NCBI RefSeq assembly: GCF_017656495.1
Contig: NZ_JACDNS010000001.1
Location: 235,452 to 299,451, forward strand
Direction of reading: 5' to 3'
Source of the DNA: Thermococcus sp.
Lineage (GTDB): Archaea; Methanobacteriota_B; Thermococci; Thermococcales; Thermococcaceae
DNA length: 64,000 bases
In this document: positions 16,576 through 25,058 of the stretch, piece after piece
Numbering within the stretch: position 1 is the first letter of the stretch
Layout of the letters: each line of letters starts with the position of its first letter
The notes under the pieces: model-generated
What the model saw: only the letters and a program-made list of their open reading frames with translations
What the model was told of the DNA's origin: nothing
Database searches by the model: none
Made by a program: the position numbers and the translations under genes

Positions 16576-16925
16576 TTGACTCTGTGAAGTTTGGTGAGAT
16601 TGTTGTTGAAGGGAAGAGATACGTTCACGATATCGTTATCTATCCTTCTGGAAAGATTGAGCGAAGAAAAAAAGAGCTGTCAAAGAGAAAACACGGAACT
16701 AGTCATAAGTTTGATCCGGATGAGTTAAAGGAGTATCTTAAGGAGGATTTTGACGTTTTGATCGTGGGAGCCGGGATTTATGGTGCTTTAAGGCTATTAC
16801 CTGAAGCTAAAGAACTTGTCAAAGACAAGGAGGTTATAGAAAAACCAACTCCAGAGGCAATAAAGCTCTTCAATGAGTTGAGAAAGGAAAAGAAGGTTCT
16901 GGGAATATTCCATATTACCTGCTAG
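16572..16925 (+). CDS. Mth938-like domain protein
   Basis: 117 residues and full length for the Mth938/NDUFAF3-like family (DUF498/598). Features are DSVKFGEIVVEGKRYVHDIVIYPSGKI at the N-terminus, the FDVLIVGAGIYG segment and the C-terminal EKPTPEAIKLFNEL helix. The family is widespread and its biochemical role in archaea is not established. It overlaps the Nudix gene by ATGA, so they are coupled. Confidence 0.85.
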   Translation: MIDSVKFGEIVVEGKRYVHDIVIYPSGKIERRKKELSKRKHGTSHKFDPDELKEYLKEDFDVLIVGAGIYGALRLLPEAKELVKDKEVIEKPTPEAIKLFNELRKEKKVLGIFHITC

Positions 16926-16943
16926 CTTGATTAACATTAGTTA

Positions 16944-16971
16944 GGAAACATGCCCCACTGCTTACGTTTCC
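16944..16971. terminator. Inverted repeat between convergent genes
   Basis: GGAAAC (16944-16949) and GTTTCC (16966-16971) form a 6-bp stem with a 16-base loop, between the convergent ends of the Mth938-like gene and the ABC permease gene. It may help end transcription on either strand, but no T tract follows, so this is tentative. Confidence 0.3.
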
Positions 16972-16973
16972 AT

Positions 16974-18473
16974 TCATTTGCTCCACTTACAGCAACCTAT
17001 ACAAAATAAAATTCCTAAACTCACCAAGCCAATTCCAAAACTCACGAAATATTCGAACGGATAACTAAGCAGAAACAGGGGGAGAGTAATTATTCCGAAG
17101 AGCACCCCAACCAAAATCATGAGCACAATCATATGCCCAATGTTGAATTCTGGAATCCCCAGCTCAATCTCCTCATAGCGGAAGAAGTAAGCCATTGTTA
17201 AGAATGAAGCATTCAGAGGGAGTAGGAATATATAGGGAAACAGGATGAGAGCTTTTGGATCATAATAGATGGCGAGAACTAAAATCAATCCAGAGAGCAG
17301 TATAGGAATTACAGACATTGAGAAGGCCTTACTAAGAGCATAGTCTCGTTTTTCTATGGGTAGGGATTTAAGAAAGTCTAAAACTTTGCCCTCCACCTTA
17401 AGCACAGCATCTGCTCCTGGAATTGTAAAGACTCCTAAGATGAAGAGAAAATAAGTCGCTCTCGTAAGTGAAAGATTTCCACTTTTTATTGTCATGAATA
17501 TCTGAGGGAGTAAAACATAAATTGGCATCAAAAATCCAGTTATCATTGCAGTCTTTCGGAAGATTATTTTCAAATCCTTGAGCGTGAGGGCAAAAACTTT
17601 TCCTCCAAGAGACGCTCTGAATTTTGAAGTCTTAACTTTTTCAGAGTCCAGCTTTGGTTCAAGAATTCCGCTCCAAACCCTTTTAAGAGCAAGCTGATAG
17701 AGAGGAATAAACACCATGATATAAAGCAAAAGCATTACAACGCTCTTCTTTGGATCAAAGATTGAGGAAATTGTAAAGGGATATGCTATAGAGTACCTAC
17801 CAATGACTGCAGCAACCTTTTCGCTGTGCTCCTGAATGTACTCTTGCATATAACTTATCCCATAGAACAGCCCCATAAACGCAAATATCGCCAGAACCTT
17901 GAGGAAGTTTTTTAGGCTTCCGCTTCTGCTTTTTCTGTAGCTAATTCTAAGCCCAAAAGTGGAGTAGATTATTAGTCCAAATGTGTGTCCAGCAAGCATT
18001 CCTACGAAAACCCACAGCAGAGCTAAAATTCCATTCAAAGGATACTTCATAATAACAACAGTTATGCTCGGTAAAATCATTGCTAAAGCTGGGATTTGGT
18101 CAATTATCAAAAGCTCGCTCAAATAGAGTGCTCCAATTCTTATTGGCAGGGCTTTTATGGGTTCAAACAAACCAAGCGAGACCACATAAGAGGATTGAAC
18201 TGCGGTAACATAAAGCGAGAATATGAATGGAATTAGTGCCAGAGAAGATAGCATCGCAACTATATAGGTTTTGTCATCAGAGAAAGAAAGCCCTATGGCC
18301 ATCATAATTCCAAAGAAAACGAAAGCTATGCTCTGGATTGCAACGTTTCTTTTTATGCTGACTGCATTCTTAAGATGCTTTCTAAACTTCTTCTCGTCAT
18401 TGGCTATCTGGGGATTTCTCTTTAAAATCTGATAGTGAAGCTCGCGGTAGAGAATCTTAACAACCTCAAACAT
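16974..18473 (-). CDS. ABC transporter permease (exporter type)
   Basis: 499 residues with about a dozen hydrophobic segments separated by short charged loops and a longer cytoplasmic loop in the middle. No solute-binding protein is nearby, and it follows its ATPase by about ten bases, so it is the membrane half of an ABC-2-type exporter or bacteriocin/lipid-type system. MFEVVKILYREL is the likely start; an in-frame ATG three codons earlier (18482) is possible. The cargo is unknown. Confidence 0.8.
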   Translation of the reverse strand: MFEVVKILYRELHYQILKRNPQIANDEKKFRKHLKNAVSIKRNVAIQSIAFVFFGIMMAIGLSFSDDKTYIVAMLSSLALIPFIFSLYVTAVQSSYVVSLGLFEPIKALPIRIGALYLSELLIIDQIPALAMILPSITVVIMKYPLNGILALLWVFVGMLAGHTFGLIIYSTFGLRISYRKSRSGSLKNFLKVLAIFAFMGLFYGISYMQEYIQEHSEKVAAVIGRYSIAYPFTISSIFDPKKSVVMLLLYIMVFIPLYQLALKRVWSGILEPKLDSEKVKTSKFRASLGGKVFALTLKDLKIIFRKTAMITGFLMPIYVLLPQIFMTIKSGNLSLTRATYFLFILGVFTIPGADAVLKVEGKVLDFLKSLPIEKRDYALSKAFSMSVIPILLSGLILVLAIYYDPKALILFPYIFLLPLNASFLTMAYFFRYEEIELGIPEFNIGHMIVLMILVGVLFGIITLPLFLLSYPFEYFVSFGIGLVSLGILFCIGCCKWSK

Positions 18474-18482
18474 TCGGCACAC

Positions 18483-19244
18483 CTATAGGCTTTCCTTAAG
18501 GGCTTGAACTATATGGGCAATTTCATCTTTGCTCTCCGTAAGCTTGAGGAAGACATCTTCAAGGCTTTCTTCATGGGCTTTCTCTTTAAGCTCTTCAATT
18601 GTCCCCTCTGCAATTATCTTCCCCTGATAGATGACGCCGATTCTATCGCAGATGACCTCAGCTAAGGACAGAATATGGGTGGAGAAAACTATGCTCTTCC
18701 CCTCATTTTTGAATTCAAGCAGAAGTTCTCGCAGAATTCTGGCTGACTTGGGATCTAAACCATTCATGGCTTCATCCAAGATGAGAACTTTTGGATCATG
18801 GAGTAGAGCTGTTATTAGAGAAACCTTTTGCTGAGTTCCAAAACTGAGGGTTCCAATGAACTGCTCTAAATACTCTTCAATACCAAAAGCCCTAACGAAA
18901 TAGTTCACTCTCTCCTCAAGTTTATCCTTTGGAATTCCTCTTATACTTCCAACAAAATTAAAAAGCTCACTTGGAGTTAGACTTTCATACAAAATTGGTG
19001 TCTCTGGAACATAGCCAACTATCTTTTTAACTCCAATTGGATTTTTAGCGACGTTTATTCCCCCAACTAAAACTTTTCCACTTGTGGGCTTTAAAATTCC
19101 AGCAAGGATTTTCATAGTGGTTGATTTACCACTCCCATTCGGTCCCAGAAGACCGTAAATTTCGCCGTCATAAACGCGAAAACTTATTCCATCAACGGCA
19201 ATTTTGTCTCCAAATTTTTTAGTTAAGTTCTCAACTTCAATCAT
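18483..19244 (-). CDS. ABC transporter ATP-binding protein
   Basis: 253 residues of the DrrA/CcmA-like export class. The Walker A motif GPNGSGKST lies near residues 34-42; Walker B is KVLILDEAMNGLD; the switch histidine is in IVFSTHIL. The signature motif reads LSFGTQQK instead of LSGGQ, a common change in this export subfamily. The pair with the permease forms one unit, and the C-terminal acidic region after LEDVFLKL is typical. Confidence 0.92.
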   Translation of the reverse strand: MIEVENLTKKFGDKIAVDGISFRVYDGEIYGLLGPNGSGKSTTMKILAGILKPTSGKVLVGGINVAKNPIGVKKIVGYVPETPILYESLTPSELFNFVGSIRGIPKDKLEERVNYFVRAFGIEEYLEQFIGTLSFGTQQKVSLITALLHDPKVLILDEAMNGLDPKSARILRELLLEFKNEGKSIVFSTHILSLAEVICDRIGVIYQGKIIAEGTIEELKEKAHEESLEDVFLKLTESKDEIAHIVQALKESL

Positions 19245-19351
19245 CAGCTACACCTGAATTAAAAAGCTCTGCTTTATTTAATAACTTTTTCTCATGTATT
19301 GAATACTTTTTCAACTCTTGCAAAAAATTTAAATATTCCAACTGCATAACA

Positions 19352-19358
19352 TTATAAA
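19352..19358 (+). promoter_or_regulatory. TATA element of the lipoprotein gene
   Basis: TTATAAA lies immediately before the left arm of the long inverted repeat, about 80 bases before the ATG. A second AT-rich candidate (TTTAAATATT) lies at about 19328-19337. Which is used decides whether the repeat is fully transcribed. Confidence 0.4.
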
Positions 19359-19423
19359 CCAAACTGATGTAGGATGCTTGCTCTTGCATTTGCAAGGCTT
19401 GCTTTCTTCTGCATCAGTTTGGT
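19358..19423. repeat. 12-bp perfect inverted repeat upstream of the lipoprotein gene
   Basis: ACCAAACTGATG (19358-19369) is the exact reverse complement of CATCAGTTTGGT (19412-19423), with 42 bases between. The spacer holds a smaller palindrome, CTTGCA-TT-TGCAAG, and two GCTTGC copies. The right arm ends just before the ribosome binding site AGGAGG and the ATG. It may be a leader hairpin, an operator, or the trace of a mobile element. Confidence 0.7.
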
Positions 19424-19438
19424 ATAGGAGGTTAATTC

Positions 19439-21997
19439 ATGAAGTTGCACTCCCTTAAACTTGTAGCTCTTTTGTTTGTTAGTTTAGTCTTTATTAGCGG
19501 TTGCGTGAGTAACGTTCCTACAAACGTGCCCACAAAAACCATAACTGTGACGACAACTGAAACTTCATCTGAGAGTACCAGCACATCACAAGAAAAGACA
19601 TCCTCAACTGAGACATCAACTGCATCACAAACTTCCACAACCCCAGAAACTCAAATCTCAACCGAGACTCAAACATCAACCGAAACTGAATCGTCAGAAA
19701 CATCAACGGAAGCTCCTACCAACGAAAGCCTTCAGTTCGACGAAGATGGGAACATAATATGTGAGGGCGATGCCGACCCGGACCTCGGCTGTGAAGTCGG
19801 GGAAACCAACGAAAACGGAACCGGACCGGGATTCTCCCTACCGGAGACCCTGATAAACGTCACGCTGGAGCCTGTAATAATACCCGTCTATCAACTTAAG
19901 GCAAACTTCACCTACGCCGGGCCAATAGGGAGCGAAGCCTTTGAGCCGAACGGCGAGAAGATAGAGCAGGTTTCGATCGTCACATCATCCACGAATCCCG
20001 GAAAGAGCGTTAAGTTCACGATAACCTTCGAGAACGAGAGCCTTGCGGCAGCATACGTCCACATCCCCATGTTCATCGACCTGTTTAGCGGCAAAAAGTA
20101 CGTCTATGAGCCCACGGTACTTCACTTCGATGAGGGTGATGAGTTCGGTAGAACCTGGGAACTTCACCTTTACTCGACGGGCTTCACCCTCTACGAGCTA
20201 ACCGGTGATGGCCTTGAGGAGCTCCAGAGGGGAGAAGTCCAGATGGACGGAAGGCGCGTGAGCTTCACCATCGAGAACTTCTCGGAGATATTCCCTGAGA
20301 GGGTTTACCTCCGAATCTACGGCAGGACTATAGACGACGACACTCCCAGCCTCGCATATCCAAGCGTTGGAAATTTCGTGATTAACGCCGGAAGGGGCTG
20401 GATTGACTACCATGCCCCCGCCTGGTTCGAGCTTCCGGGTGAGAAAGCTGGGCTTTACATGGAGGCGATGGGCCACGACCTCCTTATGAGGCTCTACTTC
20501 AAGGATGAGGGGACCTACAAACTGATGATGCCCATCAAGGCCTTCATAGACAGCAGCGACAACGGTGAGGCTGACTGGATAGCCATAATAACCGCCAATG
20601 GTTACGAACTCAGAGACCGCTCCGGCAGTGTCTTCCGCTCGGGAGACGTGAAGGTAGAGCAGCTCGGAGACGGCAGGTTCATGGTTGAGTTCAGCATCAG
20701 CAACTTCTTCTCCCTCGTCCCCTGGCGCTACTTCCGCCTCTGGTTCGCTCCTTCAATCGGCTTTAACCGCTTCCCGTCGCACAGCAACATCTGGGTGAAC
20801 GCAACCAACGGGTTGAGCCTCGATAAGGACGTTGAGCGCTATCTGGTCATCATCGTTGAGGACGTCTACATAAAGGGCAACAAGGACAGCGCGGAGGGCG
20901 AGATACAGCTCGTCTCGTGGGCCTTCCCGGTTTACTGGGAGCACGAGAACGACCTCGACTGGGACTACGGGCCGATTTATGCAGTCGGTTATCCAGCCAA
21001 GCGCTGGGTCGAGGCGAACGACCACAGCAGACTGCTCTACCACGACGAGAGGGCGATAAGCGTGAGCTACCCCTTCGTCAACGGCTATCCGATATTTGCC
21101 ATGCCCCTCGACGAGGTCAAAAAATACAGGAAGGTTTACGTCCACACGGCCGGCTGGGACTTGGACGACCCCGGCGAATACATCACACTCGGGGCCGGCT
21201 TTCTGGTTGACGCCGCCCTGGGCCTCGCCACCGGAGAAATAGGAACGGCCATGAAGTACGGCTACAACGGCGTCATGTTCATCAACCAGCTCGTCACCGG
21301 CCAGGGTGCGGCCGAGTGGTGGGGCTCAACGATAGTCAAGGACCTCGGCGGAGACCCCGATCCAGTCGGCTACAACGGCTACGCGATAGACACGAACGGC
21401 AACTACCGCGACGGTGTTCTCGTTGAGGTATGGTCCGCCGACGGCAACATGAGGGTGACCTACCTCGTTCAGGAGGTTGAGGTCCCGAGGACGCTCCGCT
21501 ACGACACTCTGAAGGCTTACATCGACACGGTGTACTTCACCAAGGACACGGAAATCGGGGATGACGAGTACTACCTCTACGCGAGCACCTTCACTCACTT
21601 CGAGCCCGAGGAGGTAGCTGACGTGCCCGACATAACGAGGGAGGAAACCACCGCGATGGTCCCTGTACAGGTCACCTACCGCTACCCGAAGGCTGGAGTC
21701 CTTCCGGGGAACAAGGTTACGGCCAGGCCCGGAATGCTGATTATAGAGCACGCACGGGCCGACATCCCGCTCCTCTACCTCGAATACGACGGCTGGGAAG
21801 AGGACGCAGGAAAGTGGGGCAACGACGACGACCCGATGGGGCAAGTGGCGATAACGATTCTCCTGGACGACGACTACTTCGACTGGGATCCATTCTCGGG
21901 GATACCCACAAAGGAGTGGAGCCTTGAGTTCCCGAGCTGTGGAGTCTCTGGTGGCTGCTCAAAAATCTGGTTCTGGGTGAGGATAAAAACTGACTGA
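19439..21997 (+). CDS. Large secreted lipoprotein of unknown function
   Basis: 852 residues. The signal peptide ends in the lipobox FISGC (Cys22), so the protein should be lipid-anchored outside the cell. Residues of about 30-95 are an almost pure Ser/Thr/Glu linker. The globular part contains two similar beta-rich units, each with a 'GF/YEL..SG/DG' strand, a 'VSF/VEFSI.NF' strand and 'PERVY/PWRYFRL' segment (about 240-300 and 375-435). I recognise no enzyme motif. From about 19730 the DNA turns strongly GC-rich while the signal and linker region stay AT-rich, pointing to transfer or recombination. AGGAGG precedes the ATG. Confidence 0.8.
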   Translation: MKLHSLKLVALLFVSLVFISGCVSNVPTNVPTKTITVTTTETSSESTSTSQEKTSSTETSTASQTSTTPETQISTETQTSTETESSETSTEAPTNESLQFDEDGNIICEGDADPDLGCEVGETNENGTGPGFSLPETLINVTLEPVIIPVYQLKANFTYAGPIGSEAFEPNGEKIEQVSIVTSSTNPGKSVKFTITFENESLAAAYVHIPMFIDLFSGKKYVYEPTVLHFDEGDEFGRTWELHLYSTGFTLYELTGDGLEELQRGEVQMDGRRVSFTIENFSEIFPERVYLRIYGRTIDDDTPSLAYPSVGNFVINAGRGWIDYHAPAWFELPGEKAGLYMEAMGHDLLMRLYFKDEGTYKLMMPIKAFIDSSDNGEADWIAIITANGYELRDRSGSVFRSGDVKVEQLGDGRFMVEFSISNFFSLVPWRYFRLWFAPSIGFNRFPSHSNIWVNATNGLSLDKDVERYLVIIVEDVYIKGNKDSAEGEIQLVSWAFPVYWEHENDLDWDYGPIYAVGYPAKRWVEANDHSRLLYHDERAISVSYPFVNGYPIFAMPLDEVKKYRKVYVHTAGWDLDDPGEYITLGAGFLVDAALGLATGEIGTAMKYGYNGVMFINQLVTGQGAAEWWGSTIVKDLGGDPDPVGYNGYAIDTNGNYRDGVLVEVWSADGNMRVTYLVQEVEVPRTLRYDTLKAYIDTVYFTKDTEIGDDEYYLYASTFTHFEPEEVADVPDITREETTAMVPVQVTYRYPKAGVLPGNKVTARPGMLIIEHARADIPLLYLEYDGWEEDAGKWGNDDDPMGQVAITILLDDDYFDWDPFSGIPTKEWSLEFPSCGVSGGCSKIWFWVRIKTD

Positions 21998-22083
21998 AGA
22001 TTTCTTCTTTTTAATCTTTTCAGAAACGTTTTTAAAGGAGGCTTCCCATATCCATGAAACTCAAGTTAGGTTGGTGGAAGATA

Positions 22084-23001
22084 ATGCGAAAACTTCTTTC
22101 AATAGCGGTTTTTCTTTTAGTCTTTGGTGTGGCACTCATTTCTGGGTGCATAGGTTCAAGCTCGGAAGGAACAATAACAGAAGGCAATACAGAGGCATCA
22201 AACACCGTAAGCCTCTTCACTGCGGATACACTCCACATAATAATCACACCGGACATAGAATATTCCCATGCTGCTATCATAAAGTACGCAAATGGCTCAA
22301 CTGTTTATATACTCGCTGTACCTGATAGCGACTATGTAAGCGTCAAGGACAGTACAGTTTATATAGATGACGACTGGATAAGCCTATCAACCATTGAAGA
22401 ACGTGATAGAGCATTTTACTGGGATGTACTTTTTAAAGAAAGCGACTACGGCTTCAGCGTAAACACTCCAGACAAAAGCATTACCTATCATGTTGAGAAT
22501 GGAAACTGGGATGAAACACCAAATATCCCAGATGTAGAGCAGTTCTACAATTACCTCGTGAACATCTTCGACAAGGCTCTTTCCAGCGAAGCAGTAGTTT
22601 ATGAAATAGATTATGCCTATAGCGATGGAGAGCTTATTTCCCTCAATGATCTTAAGGGGCAGAACGTTGGTAGGGGAGACGTTGAGATGATGGTGGACGA
22701 GTTCAAGACGGACGACTATTACTACTTCTACATCGGCGACAGCACAGGCTATGAAGGCATGGACAGCTACTACATGAAGGGAAGCATAGCCCCTGTTCTC
22801 GTGGGCTTTGCGATGGCACTTGCTGACAACGACGCTAGTGGAAGCTCCTATGTACTGGCAGTTCCGGTCGAGTACAAAGACGCAATAACCTTCCACACCG
22901 ACGAAAACGGAAGCATTGACGGCATCTACGTGGACATAAACACGGTTCCAGAGGGAATCCATGCATACGTTGCATACATGGAGAACGGGGAGTTCAGCTG
23001 A
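22084..23001 (+). CDS. Putative lipoprotein of unknown function
   Basis: 305 residues when started at the ATG behind GGTGGAAGATA; this gives the signal peptide MRKLLSIAVFLLVFGVALISGC with lipobox Cys. The ATG at 22054, behind AGGAGG, would add ten residues. The mature protein is acidic and beta-rich, with no recognised domain; two segments (YILAVPDSDY and YVLAVPVEYKDAI) suggest an internal repeat. The 5' two thirds are AT-rich, the last third more GC-rich. It follows the larger lipoprotein gene and ends before a hairpin terminator, so the two form a small secreted-protein unit. Confidence 0.75.
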   Translation: MRKLLSIAVFLLVFGVALISGCIGSSSEGTITEGNTEASNTVSLFTADTLHIIITPDIEYSHAAIIKYANGSTVYILAVPDSDYVSVKDSTVYIDDDWISLSTIEERDRAFYWDVLFKESDYGFSVNTPDKSITYHVENGNWDETPNIPDVEQFYNYLVNIFDKALSSEAVVYEIDYAYSDGELISLNDLKGQNVGRGDVEMMVDEFKTDDYYYFYIGDSTGYEGMDSYYMKGSIAPVLVGFAMALADNDASGSSYVLAVPVEYKDAITFHTDENGSIDGIYVDINTVPEGIHAYVAYMENGEFS

Positions 23002-23038
23002 CTCTCCCAATTTCTTTCCAAGTGAATCTTCCTTACCC

Positions 23039-23063
23039 CAAGCACACTGGGGTGCTTTTTTTC
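23039..23063 (+). terminator. Hairpin with T tract
   Basis: AAGCAC pairs with GTGCTT around the loop ACTGGG and is followed directly by a run of T. It lies 40 bases after the lipoprotein gene and before the next promoter. Such bacterial-style terminators are uncommon in Thermococcales, where T tracts alone usually suffice. Confidence 0.55.
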
Positions 23064-23147
23064 TTGACTTCTTTGAAGTTTTCCTACCTTACTTTTAATA
23101 TCCCACATTGCAAAATACCTAAATACTTCATATCCAAACATCCAATC

Positions 23148-24668
23148 ATGAAGATTCTCCTTGTGACGGGAAAACTTGCTGAGCCGTTGGTGAGAAAATA
23201 CGGCAGAGGCTGTGATGTATTTGTAACTCCAGTTAGCGTAGCCGCTTTCCTCACTCCCAAACTTATAGCTCACTATCTAAGAAAGGCAGGAATAAAAAGT
23301 GAAGATTACGATTTAATTATAATCCCAGGTCTTGTTAGGGGCTCAGCTCAAATAATCGAGGATGAGCTCGGCATTCCAGCATTTAAAGGGTCAAGGTATG
23401 CTTTTGACTTGCCTCAAGTTTTGAAAGCGTTGAAGGAAGGCTTCAAGCTGAGCAAGGAAGTTCCTGCCGATGATCTCTTTCAACGGGATGCACTTAAGAA
23501 GGTTGAGGATGTCAAAAACAAGACGAAAAACAAAGTTTACATTGAAAAAGCTCTTAAAAAACCACATAACTTCTTAATTGGAAATCTGCCTGTTGGTTTT
23601 GACTTCCCACATAGAATCCTAGCTGAGATAGTCGATGCACCAAAGCTTAGCTCTGATGAGGTAATCAGCAAAGCAGTTTATTATCTCGAGAGTGGAGCGG
23701 ACATCATAGACATCGGCATGGTAAGTGGAGAGACAAATTTGGATTTCATTGAGGTTATTCCAGAAGTTCGAGATGCTCTGAGGGAAAGAGGATATGATGC
23801 TCCAGTAAGCTTTGATTCCTTAAACACGAAGGAAATTGAAAGAGCTTTGAACCTTGCTGACTTGTTCCTCAGTATTGACGAGAGCAACTTCGAGGAACTT
23901 GTGACTGAGAAGCCAGTGGTTTTAATACCTACAAACCAGAAAAAAGGATTCTTTCCGAGGAATCCACATGAGAGAGTTGAGTTTTTGGAAATGCTCAAAG
24001 AAAAAGCCCTTGATTTAGGTTATAAACGAATTATCCCAGATTTAATTCTGGAGCATATCCCCAACTTAGCCCGCTCAATCACAGCTTTTCAGCTCTATCG
24101 CGAGAGAAATCCTAATGACGTGCTTTTAGCTGGCGTTGGTAATGTGGTTGAGCTGATCGATGCTGATAGCGTTGGGATAAACGCAGTTATGGCGGGTTTT
24201 GCCAAAGAACTGAAAATTTCTCTGCTTTTAACCACAGAAGTTAGTCCCAAGTGCAGAGGAGCAGTTAAGGAGCTGAGGAGAGCTTTGGACATGATGCTCT
24301 TCGATATACCCAAGGATTTAGGTTTTGATCTGCTGATTTTGAAGGAAAAGAGGAGTGAGAAAGTTGAGTATGAAGCTAAATCCCCCATAATTGAAGCCAG
24401 AGAAAGGGAAGTTAGACCGGAGGATATTTACTTCAGGATTTTTACAAAAGAGAACAAAATCTGGGTGATTGCTCACAAGGGAACTAGGCAGATTTTGACG
24501 ATAGTGGGAGAAGAACCAAATGCAATAATTGACACAATTCTTGAGCACTTCCAAATCTCACCGAGGCACGCTTTTTACCTTGGAAGGGAACTTGAGAGGG
24601 CCAAAACAGCTCTAAAGCTTAAACGCTCTTATGTACAGGAGGTCGAGCTGTTCAAGGAGTTCTACTGA
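23148..24668 (+). CDS. Dihydropteroate synthase-like protein (TIGR00284 type)
   Basis: 506 residues. The N-terminus MKILLVTGKLAEPLVRKYG begins an archaeal domain of about 150 residues; the middle has a DHPS-like TIM barrel with SGADIIDIGMVSGETN (compare GADIIDIGGEST) and PVSFDSLNTKEIERAL. The C-terminal part is archaeal-specific. The family is believed to act near tetrahydromethanopterin or a related pterin, but function has not been proved to my knowledge. ATG 23148 fits the conserved start; the upstream open frame covers the terminator and is not coding. Confidence 0.82.
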   Translation: MKILLVTGKLAEPLVRKYGRGCDVFVTPVSVAAFLTPKLIAHYLRKAGIKSEDYDLIIIPGLVRGSAQIIEDELGIPAFKGSRYAFDLPQVLKALKEGFKLSKEVPADDLFQRDALKKVEDVKNKTKNKVYIEKALKKPHNFLIGNLPVGFDFPHRILAEIVDAPKLSSDEVISKAVYYLESGADIIDIGMVSGETNLDFIEVIPEVRDALRERGYDAPVSFDSLNTKEIERALNLADLFLSIDESNFEELVTEKPVVLIPTNQKKGFFPRNPHERVEFLEMLKEKALDLGYKRIIPDLILEHIPNLARSITAFQLYRERNPNDVLLAGVGNVVELIDADSVGINAVMAGFAKELKISLLLTTEVSPKCRGAVKELRRALDMMLFDIPKDLGFDLLILKEKRSEKVEYEAKSPIIEAREREVRPEDIYFRIFTKENKIWVIAHKGTRQILTIVGEEPNAIIDTILEHFQISPRHAFYLGRELERAKTALKLKRSYVQEVELFKEFY

Positions 24669-24709
24669 AAAGCTTAAAAATTGAGAAATAAAACAATTTA
24701 ATGGCGGGC

Positions 24710-24767
24710 ATGTGATGACCTTTCTACGGTCTGAGCTCTGCGATGATGACTACAGCCAGGGCTGATT
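24710..24767 (+). ncRNA. C/D-box guide RNA
   Basis: All four boxes are canonical: C GTGATGA (24712-24718), 12-base guide CCTTTCTACGGT, D' CTGA (24731-24734), spacer of 8, C' ATGATGA (24743-24749), 12-base guide CTACAGCCAGGG, D CTGA (24762-24765). Both guides are 12 bases long. By the D+5 rule the methylated target bases would pair with A24726 and C24757. It lies between two convergent genes and touches the stop of the second. Confidence 0.85.
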
Positions 24768-25054
24768 CATTCCTCAAAAATCGGCGGTTTTGGTTTTCTG
24801 AACTTTGCGTCAAGCTCTTTTCTCTGAGTGCTTACTTTCTCAAGCAAGTTCCTAACTTTCTCATTCTCAGGATACTTGAGTTTGAGTGTTGTCAAAATTC
24901 CCTCGGCAAAGCCGAGTATGGAAACTTCAACAAATTCTTTGCCCTTTTTGGATTCGAACTCTTTGTTTAGGGTTATGAATGACTCAATTCTTGGAATTAG
25001 ACTTTCCTCTCCAAGCTCTCTGCAAAGGGTTTTGAGCTCTTCTAAGGCCTCCAT
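24767..25054 (-). CDS. Small helical protein of unknown function
   Basis: 95 residues, largely charged helices (MEALEELKTLCRELGEESLIP and LLEKVSTQRKELDAKF), no membrane segment. No family recognised. It lies 4 bases behind the TatD-like gene in the same direction, so it is co-transcribed, and its stop codon touches the C/D guide RNA on the opposite strand. Confidence 0.65.
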   Translation of the reverse strand: MEALEELKTLCRELGEESLIPRIESFITLNKEFESKKGKEFVEVSILGFAEGILTTLKLKYPENEKVRNLLEKVSTQRKELDAKFRKPKPPIFEE

Positions 25055-25058
25055 CTTC

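Noticed and set aside
20753..21844. Long open frames on the minus strand inside the large lipoprotein gene
   Set aside because: GC-rich coding DNA has few stop codons on the other strand. The products show no family features, and no ribosome binding sites stand before them.
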